Positions 29,454 to 39,566 of a stretch of 64,000 nucleotides of DNA are shown in pieces. Source of the DNA: Chromatiaceae bacterium (lineage in GTDB: Bacteria > Pseudomonadota > Gammaproteobacteria > Chromatiales > Chromatiaceae); contig JALSSC010000072.1 in the NCBI GenBank assembly GCA_026984455.1, positions 1 to 64,000 on the forward strand, given 5' to 3'. A model generated the notes under the pieces. That model searched no databases. It was not told the origin of the DNA and saw only the letters and a list, made by a program, of their open reading frames with translations. The translations under genes were made by a program, and so were the position numbers. Numbering within the stretch: the stretch's first letter is position 1; each line of letters opens with the position of its first letter.

Positions 29454-32231
29454 TCATGCGACCCCCCGGGTGGATGCCCCGTGGTCGAGGTCGCCCAATG
29501 CCTCCCGGGTACGAGTGTAGAGTGCCCGGAGATCCGCACCGAGTGCCCGCGCCCGAGCCAGGTCACCGTCGCGCCCGGCGGACTCGAGGTCCGCGCAGAG
29601 TCGGGCCAGGGCGAGGGCACCGAGATGGGCGCTGGCCGATTTCAGGCTGTGGGCCGCGTGGTGCAGGGCCTCGCTGTCTCCTGCTTCCAGGGCCTGGACG
29701 ATCTGCGTGATCTGCGTGGGGCTGGTGTTCAGATAGAGGGTGATCAGACGGCTCCGGAGATCCTCCCGCCCGGGACGTTGCATCTGGGTGATACCCTCCA
29801 GGATCCGAGGGTCGAACAAGGGCTCCCCGACGGGTTCCGGATCGTCCGCCCTCTCTCCTTGCGCCGGTTCGGTGACGGCCGAGGGGGCCAGCCAGCGCCT
29901 GAGGACCGCCAGCAATCCCTCGGGTGTGAACGGCTTGCTCAGATAGTCGTCCATTCCCGCGCGGTGGCAGCGGTCCACGATGCCCTCCACCACGTCGGCG
30001 GTGAGGGCGATGATGGGCAGATGGCGGCCACGTTCTTCGCCGCGGTAACGGCGCGTGGCCTCGAAGCCATCCATGGCGGGCATGTGACAGTCCATCAACA
30101 CCAGATCGAAGTGGTCCTCCCGGAGCAGGCCGAGGGCCTCCCGGCCGTCTCCCGCGAGACGGACCTCGCACCCATACTGGAGTAACATCTCCCTGGCCAC
30201 CTCCTGATTCACCGGATTGTCCTCGGCCACCAGGATCCGGGCGGCGAAGTGCGCCTTGGGAAGGGCATGGCTGGGAGATGGCGGGGTACCCACAGCACCT
30301 GGCAGCCTCTGCAGGCACTGATGCAGACGTGCCTGGCGCACCGGCTTGGACAGATAGCAAGCGATCCCGGATGCGGTGGCGCCCCGCGCCTCTTCGTCGA
30401 ATCCGGCCGAACTGAGCATGAGTATCTGCGGCAAGGGGATCCCAGGGTCTGCCTGGATGCGCCGGACCACCTCGAGACCGTCCATCTCCGGCATGTGCCA
30501 GTCGAGCAGTACAATCTCGTAGGGGTCGCCCGCAGCGGCGGCCTCGCGTAGTCGCGCCAGTGCGCTGGGACCGTCGCCGACGCTGCCGTTACGCATCCCC
30601 CAGGCCATCACCTGGGCATGGAGGATCTCACGGTTGTCGGCGTTGTCGTCCACGATCAGTACCCGCCGGCCTTGCAAGGCCTGGTCCATGGACGGCATTG
30701 ATTCCTCCAACGGTGCCGCGGCCAGCTCGATCTCGAAACGGAAGGTGGCCCCCTCGCCGGGACGGCTGTTCACTTCGATCTCTCCGCCCATGAGACCCAC
30801 CAGCCGACGGGCGATGGCCAGGCCCAGGCCGGTCCCTCCGTAATGTCGGCTGGTGGAGCCGTCGGCCTGGGTGAAGGGGGCGAAGATGGCCCGTTGTTTT
30901 TCGAGCGGGATGCCGATGCCGGTATCGGAGACGGCAAAGGCGAGGCGCACCCGTCCCTCGCCGGCGGCCAGGGCCTGGGCGGAGAGGCGTACCTGGCCCC
31001 GTTCGGTGAACTTGATCGCGTTACCCAGCAGATTGATGAGCACCTGACGCAGGCGGTTGGGGTCGCCGCGGACCCCCTGGCCGAAGCCCGGAGGGATGTC
31101 CAGGACCAGTTCCAGGCCCTTGGCCTGGGCCCGTTCGGCCAGCAGTTCCGCCGTATCTTCCAGCACCTCGCGGGGATCGAAGGGGATCTCTTCCAGGATC
31201 AGGCGTCCGGCCTCGATCTTGGAGAAGTCGAGGATGTCCTCGATGATGGCCAACAGGCTGTCACCGGAACGTTGGATGGTGGAGGCCAGTTTTTGCTGGC
31301 GGGGGCTGAGTTCGGTCCCCAGGAGCAGTTCGGTCATTCCCAGGACCCCGTTCATGGGGGTGCGGATCTCGTGGCTCATGGTGGCCAGGAACTCGCTCTT
31401 CGCCCGGCTTGCGGCCTCGGCCGCCTCCTTCGCCCGTTCCAGCTCGGCGGTGCGCTCCCGTACCCGTTGTTCCAGGCGTTCGCGATAGCCGGCGAGCTGG
31501 CCGTCCCGCTCCTCGATCTGCGCGAGCATGGCGTTGAAGCCTTCGATCAGGCGGCCGATCTCGTCATGCCCGGCGGGGGTGACGCGCAGATCGTAGCGTT
31601 GTGAGCGGGAGACCTCGTCCATGCCTTCGGCCAGGGCCTGAATGGGCTTGGAGATGCGGGCCTGAACCTTCTTGGAGACCCAATCGATGGCTCCCAGGAT
31701 GAGGCCCGCCAGGGTCGCCACCATGCCCAAGTAGAGACCCAGTTGGCGATAGAGGGGAGCAAGGGAGAGGGTCAGTTGCAGTTGCCCCAGGTAGTCTCCT
31801 TCGAGCTGGATGGGATAGGACAGGACCAGGTGGTGGGGGCTGAATTCATGCCGGATGGCGGGTGTGGAAGGCAGTGCGGTCGCCGGTCCCGGTCCTGCCA
31901 TTCCCTCGCGGTGGTAGCGGGCGAAATCACGGCCGTCGGGCCGGCGGATGACGGCCGCCGTCACGTCTCTTTCCGCCCGCAGGCTCTGGAGCAAACGGGC
32001 GGCGGTGCCCGGGTCGTCGAAGCTCAGGGCCGCGGTCGCGTTGCCGGCGATCACCCCCGCCAGACTGGTGGCCCGGTCGAGCAGATCGGCCCGGTAGGAG
32101 ACCCACTCGATCACCATCAGTCCCAGGCTCACCGCCAGCAGGGCCACGCCGGTGGTGGAGAGCACCAGGGCGCGGAGCTTTGCGGCGATGGGACGGTTGT
32201 CGAATCCAGGGGTCGGCGTTTTGGGATTCAT
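29454..32231 (-). CDS. Hybrid histidine kinase 2 (CHASE8-like sensor, HAMP, HisKA, HATPase, REC, REC, HPt)
   Basis: A 925-residue paralogue of the kinase at 23865-26672. TM1 (about 24-43) and TM2 (about 165-183) enclose a CHASE8-like loop ([19 protein letters not shown]). HAMP, a coiled coil and HisKA with H287 in [13 protein letters not shown] follow, then HATPase. Here both receivers look active (IVDDN with [11 protein letters not shown], then VAEDN with [11 protein letters not shown]). The HPt histidine is in [10 protein letters not shown]. It overlaps the second YfiR gene by four bases. It probably relays phosphate through its HPt to the adjacent REC-PAS-GGDEF-EAL protein, whose gene starts 56 bases downstream. 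Confidence 0.9.
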   Translation of the reverse strand: MNPKTPTPGFDNRPIAAKLRALVLSTTGVALLAVSLGLMVIEWVSYRADLLDRATSLAGVIAGNATAALSFDDPGTAARLLQSLRAERDVTAAVIRRPDGRDFARYHREGMAGPGPATALPSTPAIRHEFSPHHLVLSYPIQLEGDYLGQLQLTLSLAPLYRQLGLYLGMVATLAGLILGAIDWVSKKVQARISKPIQALAEGMDEVSRSQRYDLRVTPAGHDEIGRLIEGFNAMLAQIEERDGQLAGYRERLEQRVRERTAELERAKEAAEAASRAKSEFLATMSHEIRTPMNGVLGMTELLLGTELSPRQQKLASTIQRSGDSLLAIIEDILDFSKIEAGRLILEEIPFDPREVLEDTAELLAERAQAKGLELVLDIPPGFGQGVRGDPNRLRQVLINLLGNAIKFTERGQVRLSAQALAAGEGRVRLAFAVSDTGIGIPLEKQRAIFAPFTQADGSTSRHYGGTGLGLAIARRLVGLMGGEIEVNSRPGEGATFRFEIELAAAPLEESMPSMDQALQGRRVLIVDDNADNREILHAQVMAWGMRNGSVGDGPSALARLREAAAAGDPYEIVLLDWHMPEMDGLEVVRRIQADPGIPLPQILMLSSAGFDEEARGATASGIACYLSKPVRQARLHQCLQRLPGAVGTPPSPSHALPKAHFAARILVAEDNPVNQEVAREMLLQYGCEVRLAGDGREALGLLREDHFDLVLMDCHMPAMDGFEATRRYRGEERGRHLPIIALTADVVEGIVDRCHRAGMDDYLSKPFTPEGLLAVLRRWLAPSAVTEPAQGERADDPEPVGEPLFDPRILEGITQMQRPGREDLRSRLITLYLNTSPTQITQIVQALEAGDSEALHHAAHSLKSASAHLGALALARLCADLESAGRDGDLARARALGADLRALYTRTREALGDLDHGASTRGVA

Positions 32232-32764
32232 GGGTCGATCACCTTCGATATCTGCAACAGGGGCGCGGCCAGGGTCAGTCCGGCCGCCCGCGCCCGGCCC
32301 AAGTCTATCTCGAAGCCCAGACGCTTGCCTTGGCGGACGATGCCCACCATGCCTCCCCGTCCCGCGAACCCCTTCAGGGCGCTGACGGTGAGCACCGGGG
32401 CGCCATCGAGGCGGGCCAGGATCAGAGGCAGGCGCGCCCGTTGGCTGTGGGCCACGAAGACCAGATGGCAGGCCCCGGCCATTTCATCCAGCGCCGGCCC
32501 GACGAGGACTTCGATGGGGTGGCCCTTGGCGCGCCGTCCACGAAGTTTCTTCAGGGCCTCGGCGAGGGTTCCGGATTGTCCGAGCAGGCAGATACGGAAC
32601 GGCCCCCGTCCCGGCGGGAGACGTCGGGCAGGCCATTCCACGAAACGCGGCAGCTTGTACACCAGAGCCGCCTGGAGGCGCTGCTCCACGCCCGCCGGGG
32701 CGGCCGAGGCGAGACTTAGGCATGCCCCCAGGCAAAAGGCGAGGGCCCGTGCGGTGGGAGTCAT
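32228..32764 (-). CDS. YfiR/DUF4154-family periplasmic protein 2
   Basis: A 178-residue exported protein with a signal peptide (cleavage near ASA). It is paralogous to the gene at 26669-27199. The family pattern reads [16 protein letters not shown], and the cysteine pair is C59 (FRICLLG) and C99 ([11 protein letters not shown]). The GGAGGA ribosome site supports the ATG at 32764; the frame is open further upstream but through the end of the TonB receptor. It sits 22 bases after that receptor and overlaps its kinase by four. Confidence 0.83.
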   Translation of the reverse strand: MTPTARALAFCLGACLSLASAAPAGVEQRLQAALVYKLPRFVEWPARRLPPGRGPFRICLLGQSGTLAEALKKLRGRRAKGHPIEVLVGPALDEMAGACHLVFVAHSQRARLPLILARLDGAPVLTVSALKGFAGRGGMVGIVRQGKRLGFEIDLGRARAAGLTLAAPLLQISKVIDP

Positions 32765-32786
32765 CGCCACGGTCCTCCTCCACGGA

Positions 32787-34865
32787 CTACTCGAATCTCC
32801 AACGCACCTGGGCGAAGACCGCCCGTTCCACCTCGGTGGGGGCGATGAAAGACTCCTGGGTGAATTCCAGGTGGTGCTGGTGGAGCAGGTTGTGCCCCGA
32901 CAGGGAGAGTTCCAAGCCGTCGTCGGCCTGCCAGGCAAGGCGCAGATCCAGCGCCCAATAGGGTGGGACCCGCCCGCCCTGGGCCGTCTCCACTGGAGTC
33001 GAGGGGGGGAGTTCGCCTACGTAACGACCCCACAGGTGCAGATGCCATCGCGGTGCCAGCGCCAGCTCCGAGCGCAGAGAGAGCTGTTGCCTCGGGGTGG
33101 AGCCTTCCCCGGTGCCCATCGACAACGGGTCCGGGATCCCATCGTCGGAATTCAGGGAGATGCGGGCGTAGGTGTAGGCCAGGTGCAGCCGCCAGCCCTC
33201 CCTGGGCCGCCAGTCGCCGGCCAGTTCCGCGCCCAGGGCGTGGCCTGCCAGGCGATTGGTTATACGCACCCAGGGGGCGGTACTGAAGTCCAGGGACGAC
33301 AACCGGTCATAGTCGTTGTAATAGGTGGCCAGGTCGAGGCTCAGGCCGTTGTGGGGCTGCCAGCGCCAGCCCAGTTCGTAGGCGGTCAGGCGCTCGGACA
33401 TGAAGTCTGGATTACCCAGGGCGGTATCGAAAATGGGGATACCCGGGGGCGCCACTGCGGTCAGCCCCATCTTTATCACGGCGTTCCGATCCACTCGGGA
33501 AGGAGTCCGTACCGCCCGTGAGACGGCGCCCCAGAGCACCTGATCCCCGGTCGGGTGCCAGATCAGGCGCACATTGGGCTGTACTTCGAAGCCCGTGAAG
33601 TCGTTGTGCTCCAGCTTGCTGCCGAGGATGAGGTCGAGACGTTCCGGGAGGAGGGTGATCTCGTCCTGTACAAAGCCACTGTAGAGATGAGTGGTGAAGG
33701 TGGGGGGCCGGAGCGAGACCGCGAAGGAATTGTCGAAGGCGTCGCGCACCCGGCGGTACCCCAGCCCCCAGACCAGCTCGTGGCGTCGCCCCAGGGACAG
33801 GTGCTGTTGCAAGTCGAGATCGAAGGTATCGTGAGTCTGGCCCAACAGGACCTCGCTGCGTTGGGTATGGTCGTAGTAGGCCTGGATGCGTAGATCTCCC
33901 GTACCGGCCAGGTCGCGTTGCCAACGGCCGAGGAGATTCCAGCCGCTACTGTCTATCCGATCGTCCAGATTGCGTTCGAAGGGGGGCGTGGGAAAGACGA
34001 GCGACGCGATACGTTGGTGTTCGTCGCTGTCGTAGACGTCGCCCTGGAGGGTGAGGCTGTCACGTTCGTTGGGGGTGAGGTCCACCCGGAAGCCCCCGCG
34101 CAGGCTGTCCCAACGGTCGCCCGCCCGGCGTCCGCTGGCCAGATCACGCAGGTCGCCGTAGCGGTGCCCGCGCAGCCAGGCGCGGCCATAGCCCAGATCG
34201 GCGAGGCGTCGGCCGTAGCGCAGACTCATCAGACCCGGCTCCGCGCTGCCGGCGCCGGCCAGCAACTGGCCACCGGTAGTGTCCGCCGTGTGTCTGGTGA
34301 TGATGTTGATGACGCCGTTGACCGCATTGGCCCCCCACAGCGTGGCCCCCGGGCCGCGGATCACCTCGATGCGTTCCACGTCTTCCAGAGGGATCTCCTG
34401 GGCGTCCCAATAGACCCCGGAAAAGGACGGAGTATAGACCGTGCGGCCATCGATCAGGACCAGGAGTTTGTTGGTGAAGCGACCGTTGAAGCCGCGCGCG
34501 GCCACGGCCCAGGTGTTGGCATTGATGCGCGCTACGCTGACCCCTGGAACCATGCGCAGCGCTTCGGGGACGCTGGTGACGCCGGTGTCGCGGATATCCT
34601 CGGCGGTGACGACGAAGATGGCCGCGGCCGAGTCCCAGGCCCGTTGCAAACGGCGCGAGACCGAACTGACCTCCACCGAGAGGAGGTCCTCCAGGGGCAT
34701 GTCCAGAAGTCCGTCGAGGTCATCCTCCCCCGCAGCCAGGGCGGAGGACGTGAGACAGACCCCGATGATCCAGGGAAGCCAGCAGAAGAATAGCTGTTGC
34801 GCCTGGGTTCTGGGTTTTTCGAAGGCCTTTCTCGCACCCCTGGGCAAGGGGCGCGAGCGAGTCAT
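32787..34865 (-). CDS. TonB-dependent outer-membrane receptor 2 of the signalling island
   Basis: A 692-residue TonB-dependent receptor. An N-terminal signal region (hydrophobic LFFCWLPWIIGVCLTSSALAA) is followed by DMPLEDLLSVEVSSVSRR. The plug has VVTAEDIRDTGVTSVPEALR and [20 protein letters not shown], and a long barrel ends in RWRFE. Its plug closely parallels the receptor at 21851-23893. It is the first gene of the island on the minus strand. The signal peptide begins unusually late (about 19 basic residues first), so a shorter start may be used. The ligand is unknown; no periplasmic binding protein is near. Confidence 0.87.
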   Translation of the reverse strand: MTRSRPLPRGARKAFEKPRTQAQQLFFCWLPWIIGVCLTSSALAAGEDDLDGLLDMPLEDLLSVEVSSVSRRLQRAWDSAAAIFVVTAEDIRDTGVTSVPEALRMVPGVSVARINANTWAVAARGFNGRFTNKLLVLIDGRTVYTPSFSGVYWDAQEIPLEDVERIEVIRGPGATLWGANAVNGVINIITRHTADTTGGQLLAGAGSAEPGLMSLRYGRRLADLGYGRAWLRGHRYGDLRDLASGRRAGDRWDSLRGGFRVDLTPNERDSLTLQGDVYDSDEHQRIASLVFPTPPFERNLDDRIDSSGWNLLGRWQRDLAGTGDLRIQAYYDHTQRSEVLLGQTHDTFDLDLQQHLSLGRRHELVWGLGYRRVRDAFDNSFAVSLRPPTFTTHLYSGFVQDEITLLPERLDLILGSKLEHNDFTGFEVQPNVRLIWHPTGDQVLWGAVSRAVRTPSRVDRNAVIKMGLTAVAPPGIPIFDTALGNPDFMSERLTAYELGWRWQPHNGLSLDLATYYNDYDRLSSLDFSTAPWVRITNRLAGHALGAELAGDWRPREGWRLHLAYTYARISLNSDDGIPDPLSMGTGEGSTPRQQLSLRSELALAPRWHLHLWGRYVGELPPSTPVETAQGGRVPPYWALDLRLAWQADDGLELSLSGHNLLHQHHLEFTQESFIAPTEVERAVFAQVRWRFE

Positions 34866-35005
34866 GGCGGGGACCGTGGCGAATTCTTTCCATGCCGCCG
34901 AGGGGGGCGAGGGGCAGCGGCAGGACATCCCTGTGTGACGGGGAGAAGGGTGTTTCATCGACAACGAGGCCTCCAGCAGCCGGTATCCCGTTCGATCCAT
35001 CCCAG

Positions 35006-35032
35006 ATGGCGGCTGGGGCCAGCAAATCTTGA
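35006..35032 (-). promoter_or_regulatory. Candidate sigma-28 (FliA)-type promoter of the signalling island
   Basis: On the minus strand, TCAAGATT (35025-35032), 11 bases, then GCCGCCAT (35006-35013). The enterobacterial consensus is TAAAGTTT-N11-GCCGATAA; this matches at 6 of 8 and 5 of 8 positions with the correct spacing. It lies about 140 bases before the first receptor gene. No better sigma-70 site was seen in this gap. It is a weak call from pattern alone. Confidence 0.25.
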
Positions 35033-35094
35033 CCGGGCCGTCGAAAGAAGCCTTCCCTGAACCGGGCGGCTGGAACGAGGGCGCGCCGCGATGC

Positions 35095-36021
35095 TCACTG
35101 CCCGGCTCCCAAGGCCGCGATGGCCTTCTCCAGCGGGCCGAGATCGGGCCACCGGGGTTTCACCGCGACGGCCTTTTGGAGGCGGTTCAAGTCATCGAGA
35201 AGCCGGCGGGTGTGCGGGCTACGCGGGTCGTAGAAGGTCTCCAGCCACAGCCGGGCGGTATCCATGGCCGCCCGGTAGAGGTCGGGGTCGCCGCGCCGCA
35301 GGGCGAGGCGGGCGCCCTCGATCTGCTGTCTCAGGGCGCCCTGGATCCGTGCCCAGGGGATGAGCGGGCGCTGCCGCGGACGACCGGGGCGTTCCAGGGT
35401 CCGTATTGCCCTGGCCAGGCCGGCCAGGCGTTCGTCCAGATCGGGGGGGATGATCCGGCCGCGGGCGTGGCGGATGGCCTCGATGCGGGCGGCGAGGGTC
35501 TGCCGCAGCGATTCCACGCCGAGGGGGGCGAGGCGCTCCCGGGCCTGTTGGAGGGCGGCGACGGCGGCCTCGGGATCGGGGTCGTCCCCCTGCAGCAGGC
35601 CCGTGGCGAGACGGACCTGGGCCTGGGCGGACTGGATGCGTTCGGCACGGTCCCGGGCGGCGTCCCGTTCCTTTTGCCGGCGGCGTTCATGGGCCTTCTC
35701 CAGGAGGCGTTCCAGGTGATCGCGATAGCGTTGCAACTCCTCGTTGCGCCGTTGCAGGCGCCGCTGCGTGGAATCCAGGGTCCATGCCTGCAACCCGATC
35801 TGGCGTTGCTGGGCCTCGATGAGGCGTTGGCCGTCCGCGAGCCGGCGCAGGAGGTCCTCCTGGCGGTCGCGCGCCAGGGCCATGCTGCGTTCCAGGCGCG
35901 CCATCTGCTCCCGGACCTGGTGGCGGTAGAGGTCGCCCACCCGGATCCCGGCGGCCACCAGGGCGGTCAGCGACAGGATCAGGAGGACCGCCGGCCAGCG
36001 CCGGAAAAGGCGGGGGGGCAT
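35095..36021 (-). CDS. hemX: HemX-like membrane coiled-coil protein
   Basis: A 308-residue protein with one N-terminal transmembrane helix (about 10-28) and a long Arg/Gln/Glu-rich coiled coil (about 30-130). A helical C-terminal domain carries the conserved LWLETFYDPRSPHTRRL-like region. It matches the HemX family, often mislabelled uroporphyrinogen-III methyltransferase, which usually follows hemD. Its function is unclear; a scaffold for heme enzymes has been suggested. The partner hemY, usually next, is missing here: the following gene is the start of the signalling island. It begins seven bases after hemD. Confidence 0.78.
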   Translation of the reverse strand: MPPRLFRRWPAVLLILSLTALVAAGIRVGDLYRHQVREQMARLERSMALARDRQEDLLRRLADGQRLIEAQQRQIGLQAWTLDSTQRRLQRRNEELQRYRDHLERLLEKAHERRRQKERDAARDRAERIQSAQAQVRLATGLLQGDDPDPEAAVAALQQARERLAPLGVESLRQTLAARIEAIRHARGRIIPPDLDERLAGLARAIRTLERPGRPRQRPLIPWARIQGALRQQIEGARLALRRGDPDLYRAAMDTARLWLETFYDPRSPHTRRLLDDLNRLQKAVAVKPRWPDLGPLEKAIAALGAGQ

Positions 36022-36028
36022 AGGTACC

Positions 36029-36799
36029 TCAGGGGGCCGGATTGCGCCAGCGGCACAGGGCCTCCACCACCTGGGCGTCGCCGGGGCCCGCGGCCGCGAT
36101 CAGGCGGGCGATGCCCAGGTCGCGGGCGCGCCGGGCCATGCGCCCGCTCACGCTGACCAGGGGGGTCTCCTGGAGGCGCGGCCGTCCCGCCTCGCCGAGC
36201 AGGCGGGCGAGGTTGTCCAGCACCTGGTTGCTGCTGGCGGTGACCACCTGGATGTCCCTCTCCCAGGTCTCCAGCAGGGGCCCGCTGTCGGCCTCGGGCA
36301 GGGCCCGCCGGTAGCACTCGGCATAGGCGACCCGCGCCCCCCGTTGGCAGAGGACCTCGCCGAGGAGGGGGCGGCCGCCCTCGCCGCGCACGATGAGGAC
36401 CGAGCGCCCATGCATGTCCTGGAGTTCAGGCAGGGCGAGCAGGCCTTCGCTGTCGGCCCGGGCCGGAACCAGGTCGGCGGGACGCCCGAGGCCGGCGAGG
36501 GCCCGGGCGGTGGCCCGGCCCACCGCCGCCAGGGCCGCCCCGGCGGGCGGAAAGCCGGGCCCGGCCAGGGTCGCGGCACGTTGTACCGCGTTCGCCGAGA
36601 CGAAGATCAACAGGTCGTGGCGGGTGGCGCCGGCCAGGGCCTGGCGGGCGCGGGCGGGGTCCCCCGGCGGGCGCAGTTCCAGGGTGGGAAAGGGGTGGGG
36701 ACGGCCGCCCCTCTCCCGGATCGCCTGGATCAACCCGGCGGCCTGCTGGGCCGGGCGGGTCACCAGGACGCCGAGGCCGCGCAGGTCGCAGGGCCTCAT
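36029..36799 (-). CDS. hemD: Uroporphyrinogen-III synthase
   Basis: A 256-residue HemD, which closes hydroxymethylbilane with inversion of ring D. Weakly conserved family, but the opening [16 protein letters not shown], the [13 protein letters not shown]-like segment and [12 protein letters not shown] are typical. Position supports it: the ATG overlaps the hemC stop by four bases. Confidence 0.92.
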   Translation of the reverse strand: MRPCDLRGLGVLVTRPAQQAAGLIQAIRERGGRPHPFPTLELRPPGDPARARQALAGATRHDLLIFVSANAVQRAATLAGPGFPPAGAALAAVGRATARALAGLGRPADLVPARADSEGLLALPELQDMHGRSVLIVRGEGGRPLLGEVLCQRGARVAYAECYRRALPEADSGPLLETWERDIQVVTASSNQVLDNLARLLGEAGRPRLQETPLVSVSGRMARRARDLGIARLIAAAGPGDAQVVEALCRWRNPAP

Positions 36800-37725
36800 G
36801 GGGCCTCGCGCAGGCGCTCCAGGATCGCCGCGGCGCCTTGGGCGAGGAGGTCTTCGGCCACCCGCAGGCCCAGGGCCTCCGCCTGCTCCCCGGGGGCCTC
36901 GCCGGCGGCGTGGATCAGGCGGCTGCCGTCGGGCTCACCCACCAGGGCGCGCAGGCGCAGGCGTCCGCCCTGCCATTCGGCGAAGGCGGCGATGGGCACC
37001 TGGCAGCCCCCTTCGAGACGCCGGTTGAGGGCCCTTTCGGCGGCGATCCGGGCGGCGGTGCCGGCATGGTGCAGGGCGGCGATCAGGGCATTGACGCGGG
37101 CGTCGTCGGCGCGGCACTCTATGCCGATGGCCCCCTGGCCGATGGCGGGCAGGCTGTCCGCCGGGTCGATGAAGGTGCGGATGCGCCCCTCCAGGCCCAG
37201 GCGCTTGAGCCCGGCCCCGGCCAGGACGATGGCGTCGAAACGCCCCTCGTCCAGGCGCTTGAGGCGGGTGTTGACGTTACCACGCAGGGCCTCGATGCGC
37301 AGATCGGGGCGGCGTGCCCGCAACTGACACTGGCGGCGCAGGCTGGAGGTGCCCACGCAGGCGCCCTGGGGCAGGGCGTCGAGGTCCGGGTAGCGGTTGG
37401 AGACGAAGGCGTCGCGGGGGTCCTCGCGCGCCATGACCACCGGCAGGTGGAGCCCCGCGGGCAGTTCCACGGGGACGTCCTTCATGGAGTGCACCGCCAG
37501 GTCGGCGCGGCCGTCCAGCATGGCCTGTTCCAGTTCCTTGACGAACAGGCCCTTGCCGCCGATCCGGGCGAGGGGCGTGTCGAGGATCTTGTCGCCCTGG
37601 GTGCTGAGGCCGGTCAGTTCCACCGCCAGGCCGGGGTGGGCGGCACCCAGGGCCGCGGCCACGTGCTCGGCCTGCCACAGGGCGAGGGGGGACTTGCGGG
37701 TGGCGATGCGCAGGGGGGGGGTCAT
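36796..37725 (-). CDS. hemC: Hydroxymethylbilane synthase (porphobilinogen deaminase)
   Basis: A 309-residue enzyme that joins four porphobilinogens. It opens with [17 protein letters not shown], has [16 protein letters not shown], and the cofactor-binding cysteine in [13 protein letters not shown] carries the dipyrromethane. Its ATG overlaps the stop of the upstream thioredoxin-domain gene by four bases, tying heme synthesis to the tat cluster in one transcript. Confidence 0.97.
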   Translation of the reverse strand: MTPPLRIATRKSPLALWQAEHVAAALGAAHPGLAVELTGLSTQGDKILDTPLARIGGKGLFVKELEQAMLDGRADLAVHSMKDVPVELPAGLHLPVVMAREDPRDAFVSNRYPDLDALPQGACVGTSSLRRQCQLRARRPDLRIEALRGNVNTRLKRLDEGRFDAIVLAGAGLKRLGLEGRIRTFIDPADSLPAIGQGAIGIECRADDARVNALIAALHHAGTAARIAAERALNRRLEGGCQVPIAAFAEWQGGRLRLRALVGEPDGSRLIHAAGEAPGEQAEALGLRVAEDLLAQGAAAILERLREAP

Positions 37726-39566
37726 GGTTGCTCCTTGGGGCCGTTCGCGGGGGGCGGGTCTGCCAGGGCCAGGACGGTGGACGGAAAATTGAAGGGGTTC
37801 TCCCGTATGCCGCCATAGGCGACACCCAGGGCGGCCCGCACGGGGCGTTGGCGGTCGGCGAATGCGGGCCGGCGGGCGAGTTCGATCAGGGCCGCCGAGG
37901 GCGAGGGCAGGGGCGAGTCCGCCAGGGCCGGTTCGCGCGGCATCAGGGGCAGCAGGGCCTGGGGGTCGCGGAGCCAGCCGCGGCCGTCGAAGAAGCGCGC
38001 CCAGGCCTGGTCCAGGAGGCGGCGGGCGAGCGCCGGCGGTGCCGCGCCCGCGGCGGCCGCCCAGTCGGCCAGGCCGGTGGCGACGAAGGCATAGTCGTCG
38101 ATGGCGCCGTGGCCGAGGGGGCCCCGGGGGCCGAGGGATCGATGCAGCTCATGGCCGTCCCAGAGGCGGCTGGAGAGGAAGCGGGCGAGGGCGTCGCCGG
38201 CCTGGCGGTAACGGCCGGGCCAGGCACGCTCGCCGGTGGCCAGGGCGGACAGCAGCAGGCCGTTCCAGGCGGCCACCGGCTTGGCGTCGCGGGGGGCCGG
38301 GCGGCGGGCGCGCAGGAGTTTGCTGCGGGCGCTGTCGAGGAGGGTCCGGGCCCGGGCCGGATCGAGCTGGAGGGCGCGGGCGGCCTCCGCCGGGGTTTCC
38401 GCGAGGAGGGGCAGCCAGCCGCCGTCGTGCGGGGGGCGGCCCTGCATCCCCCAGACCCGGGCCGCCAGGCGGCGTTCGTCGCCTTGGAGGAGGGCGTCCA
38501 GGCGGGCCGGGCTCCAGAGATAGGCGCCGCCTTCCCGGCCTGCGCTGTCGGCGGCGAGGCTGGCGATATAGCCCCCCTGGGGGGCGGCCATCTCCCGCAG
38601 GGTGAAGTCCAGGGTGTCACGGGCCACGGCGGCGAAGTCGGGGCGCTTCAGGGCGCGGGCCGCATGCAGGAACAGGCGGGCGTCGAGGGCCTGACTGTAG
38701 AGCATCTTCTCGAAGTGGGGGGTGAGCCAGCCGGGGTCCACGGTGTAACGGAAGAAACCGCCCGCCAGGTGATCGCGCAGGCCCTTGGTGGCCATCTGCT
38801 CCAGGGTCAGGGCGAGAAAGTGCCCGGTGGCCGCGTCCGGGGTCTGTTCCTGTAACGTCAGCAGGGCCTCCAGGTGGGGCGCCATGGGAAAACGCTGTCC
38901 CCGGCCGAACCCGCCCTGGAGGTCGTCGGCCAGTCTCATGGCGGCCTTGTGGAAGGCCCGGACCAGGGGTGTGGGATCGGCGGGCGGGGGCTGGGAAGGT
39001 TTGCGGTAGAGGGTGGCGAGTTCCTCGGCCGCGCCCTTGGCGAGCTTGCGCAGATGGGCGGGGTCCCGGGCCCAGGCCCGGCCGATCTGCCGCAACAGGC
39101 GTTTGAAACGGCTGGGTGGGGCGTAGGTGAAGCCCCCCAGGGGATAGCCCTCGGGGGTGAGGACCACGTTCAGGGGCCAACCGGCATGGCCCTGGGTGGC
39201 CTCCACGAAATCGATCAGATAGGCGTCGAGTCCGGGCAGGAGTTCGCGGTCCACCTTCACCGGGATGAAGTCGCGGTTGAGGAGGGCGGCGATGGCCGGG
39301 TCGCTGTAGCTCTCGCGGTGCATCACGTGGCACCAGTGGCAGGCGTAGTAGCCGCTGGAGACGTAGATCAGGCGGCCCTCGCGCCGGGCCCGGGCCAGTA
39401 CCTCGGGCCCCCAGGGCTGCCAGTCCACGGGGTCGTGGCCGTGCATCGCCAGGTAGCGGGAGGGGCTGTCGGCCAGGGCGTTGGCGCGCGCGGCGGCCGC
39501 GCCCGGGAGGCTGGCGAGGAGGAGGGCCAGGAGGAGCCAGGGCCCCCGGCGCAGGGGTTCAGGCAT
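37722..39566 (-). CDS. Exported thioredoxin-domain protein of the YyaL/SSP411 (DUF255) family
   Basis: A 614-residue protein. A signal peptide ([18 protein letters not shown]) precedes the DUF255 thioredoxin-fold domain (about 30-190) with [16 protein letters not shown] and [12 protein letters not shown] six-hairpin-glycosidase-like all-alpha domain follows (about 210-600) with [11 protein letters not shown]. Relatives are usually cytosolic and somewhat longer. Here the export signal and the position after tatC suggest a periplasmic role, possibly tied to cysteine chemistry or cytochrome maturation given hemC next door. That link is inference. The start at 39566 overlaps tatC by eight bases. 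Confidence 0.82.
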   Translation of the reverse strand: MPEPLRRGPWLLLALLLASLPGAAAARANALADSPSRYLAMHGHDPVDWQPWGPEVLARARREGRLIYVSSGYYACHWCHVMHRESYSDPAIAALLNRDFIPVKVDRELLPGLDAYLIDFVEATQGHAGWPLNVVLTPEGYPLGGFTYAPPSRFKRLLRQIGRAWARDPAHLRKLAKGAAEELATLYRKPSQPPPADPTPLVRAFHKAAMRLADDLQGGFGRGQRFPMAPHLEALLTLQEQTPDAATGHFLALTLEQMATKGLRDHLAGGFFRYTVDPGWLTPHFEKMLYSQALDARLFLHAARALKRPDFAAVARDTLDFTLREMAAPQGGYIASLAADSAGREGGAYLWSPARLDALLQGDERRLAARVWGMQGRPPHDGGWLPLLAETPAEAARALQLDPARARTLLDSARSKLLRARRPAPRDAKPVAAWNGLLLSALATGERAWPGRYRQAGDALARFLSSRLWDGHELHRSLGPRGPLGHGAIDDYAFVATGLADWAAAAGAAPPALARRLLDQAWARFFDGRGWLRDPQALLPLMPREPALADSPLPSPSAALIELARRPAFADRQRPVRAALGVAYGGIRENPFNFPSTVLALADPPPANGPKEQP

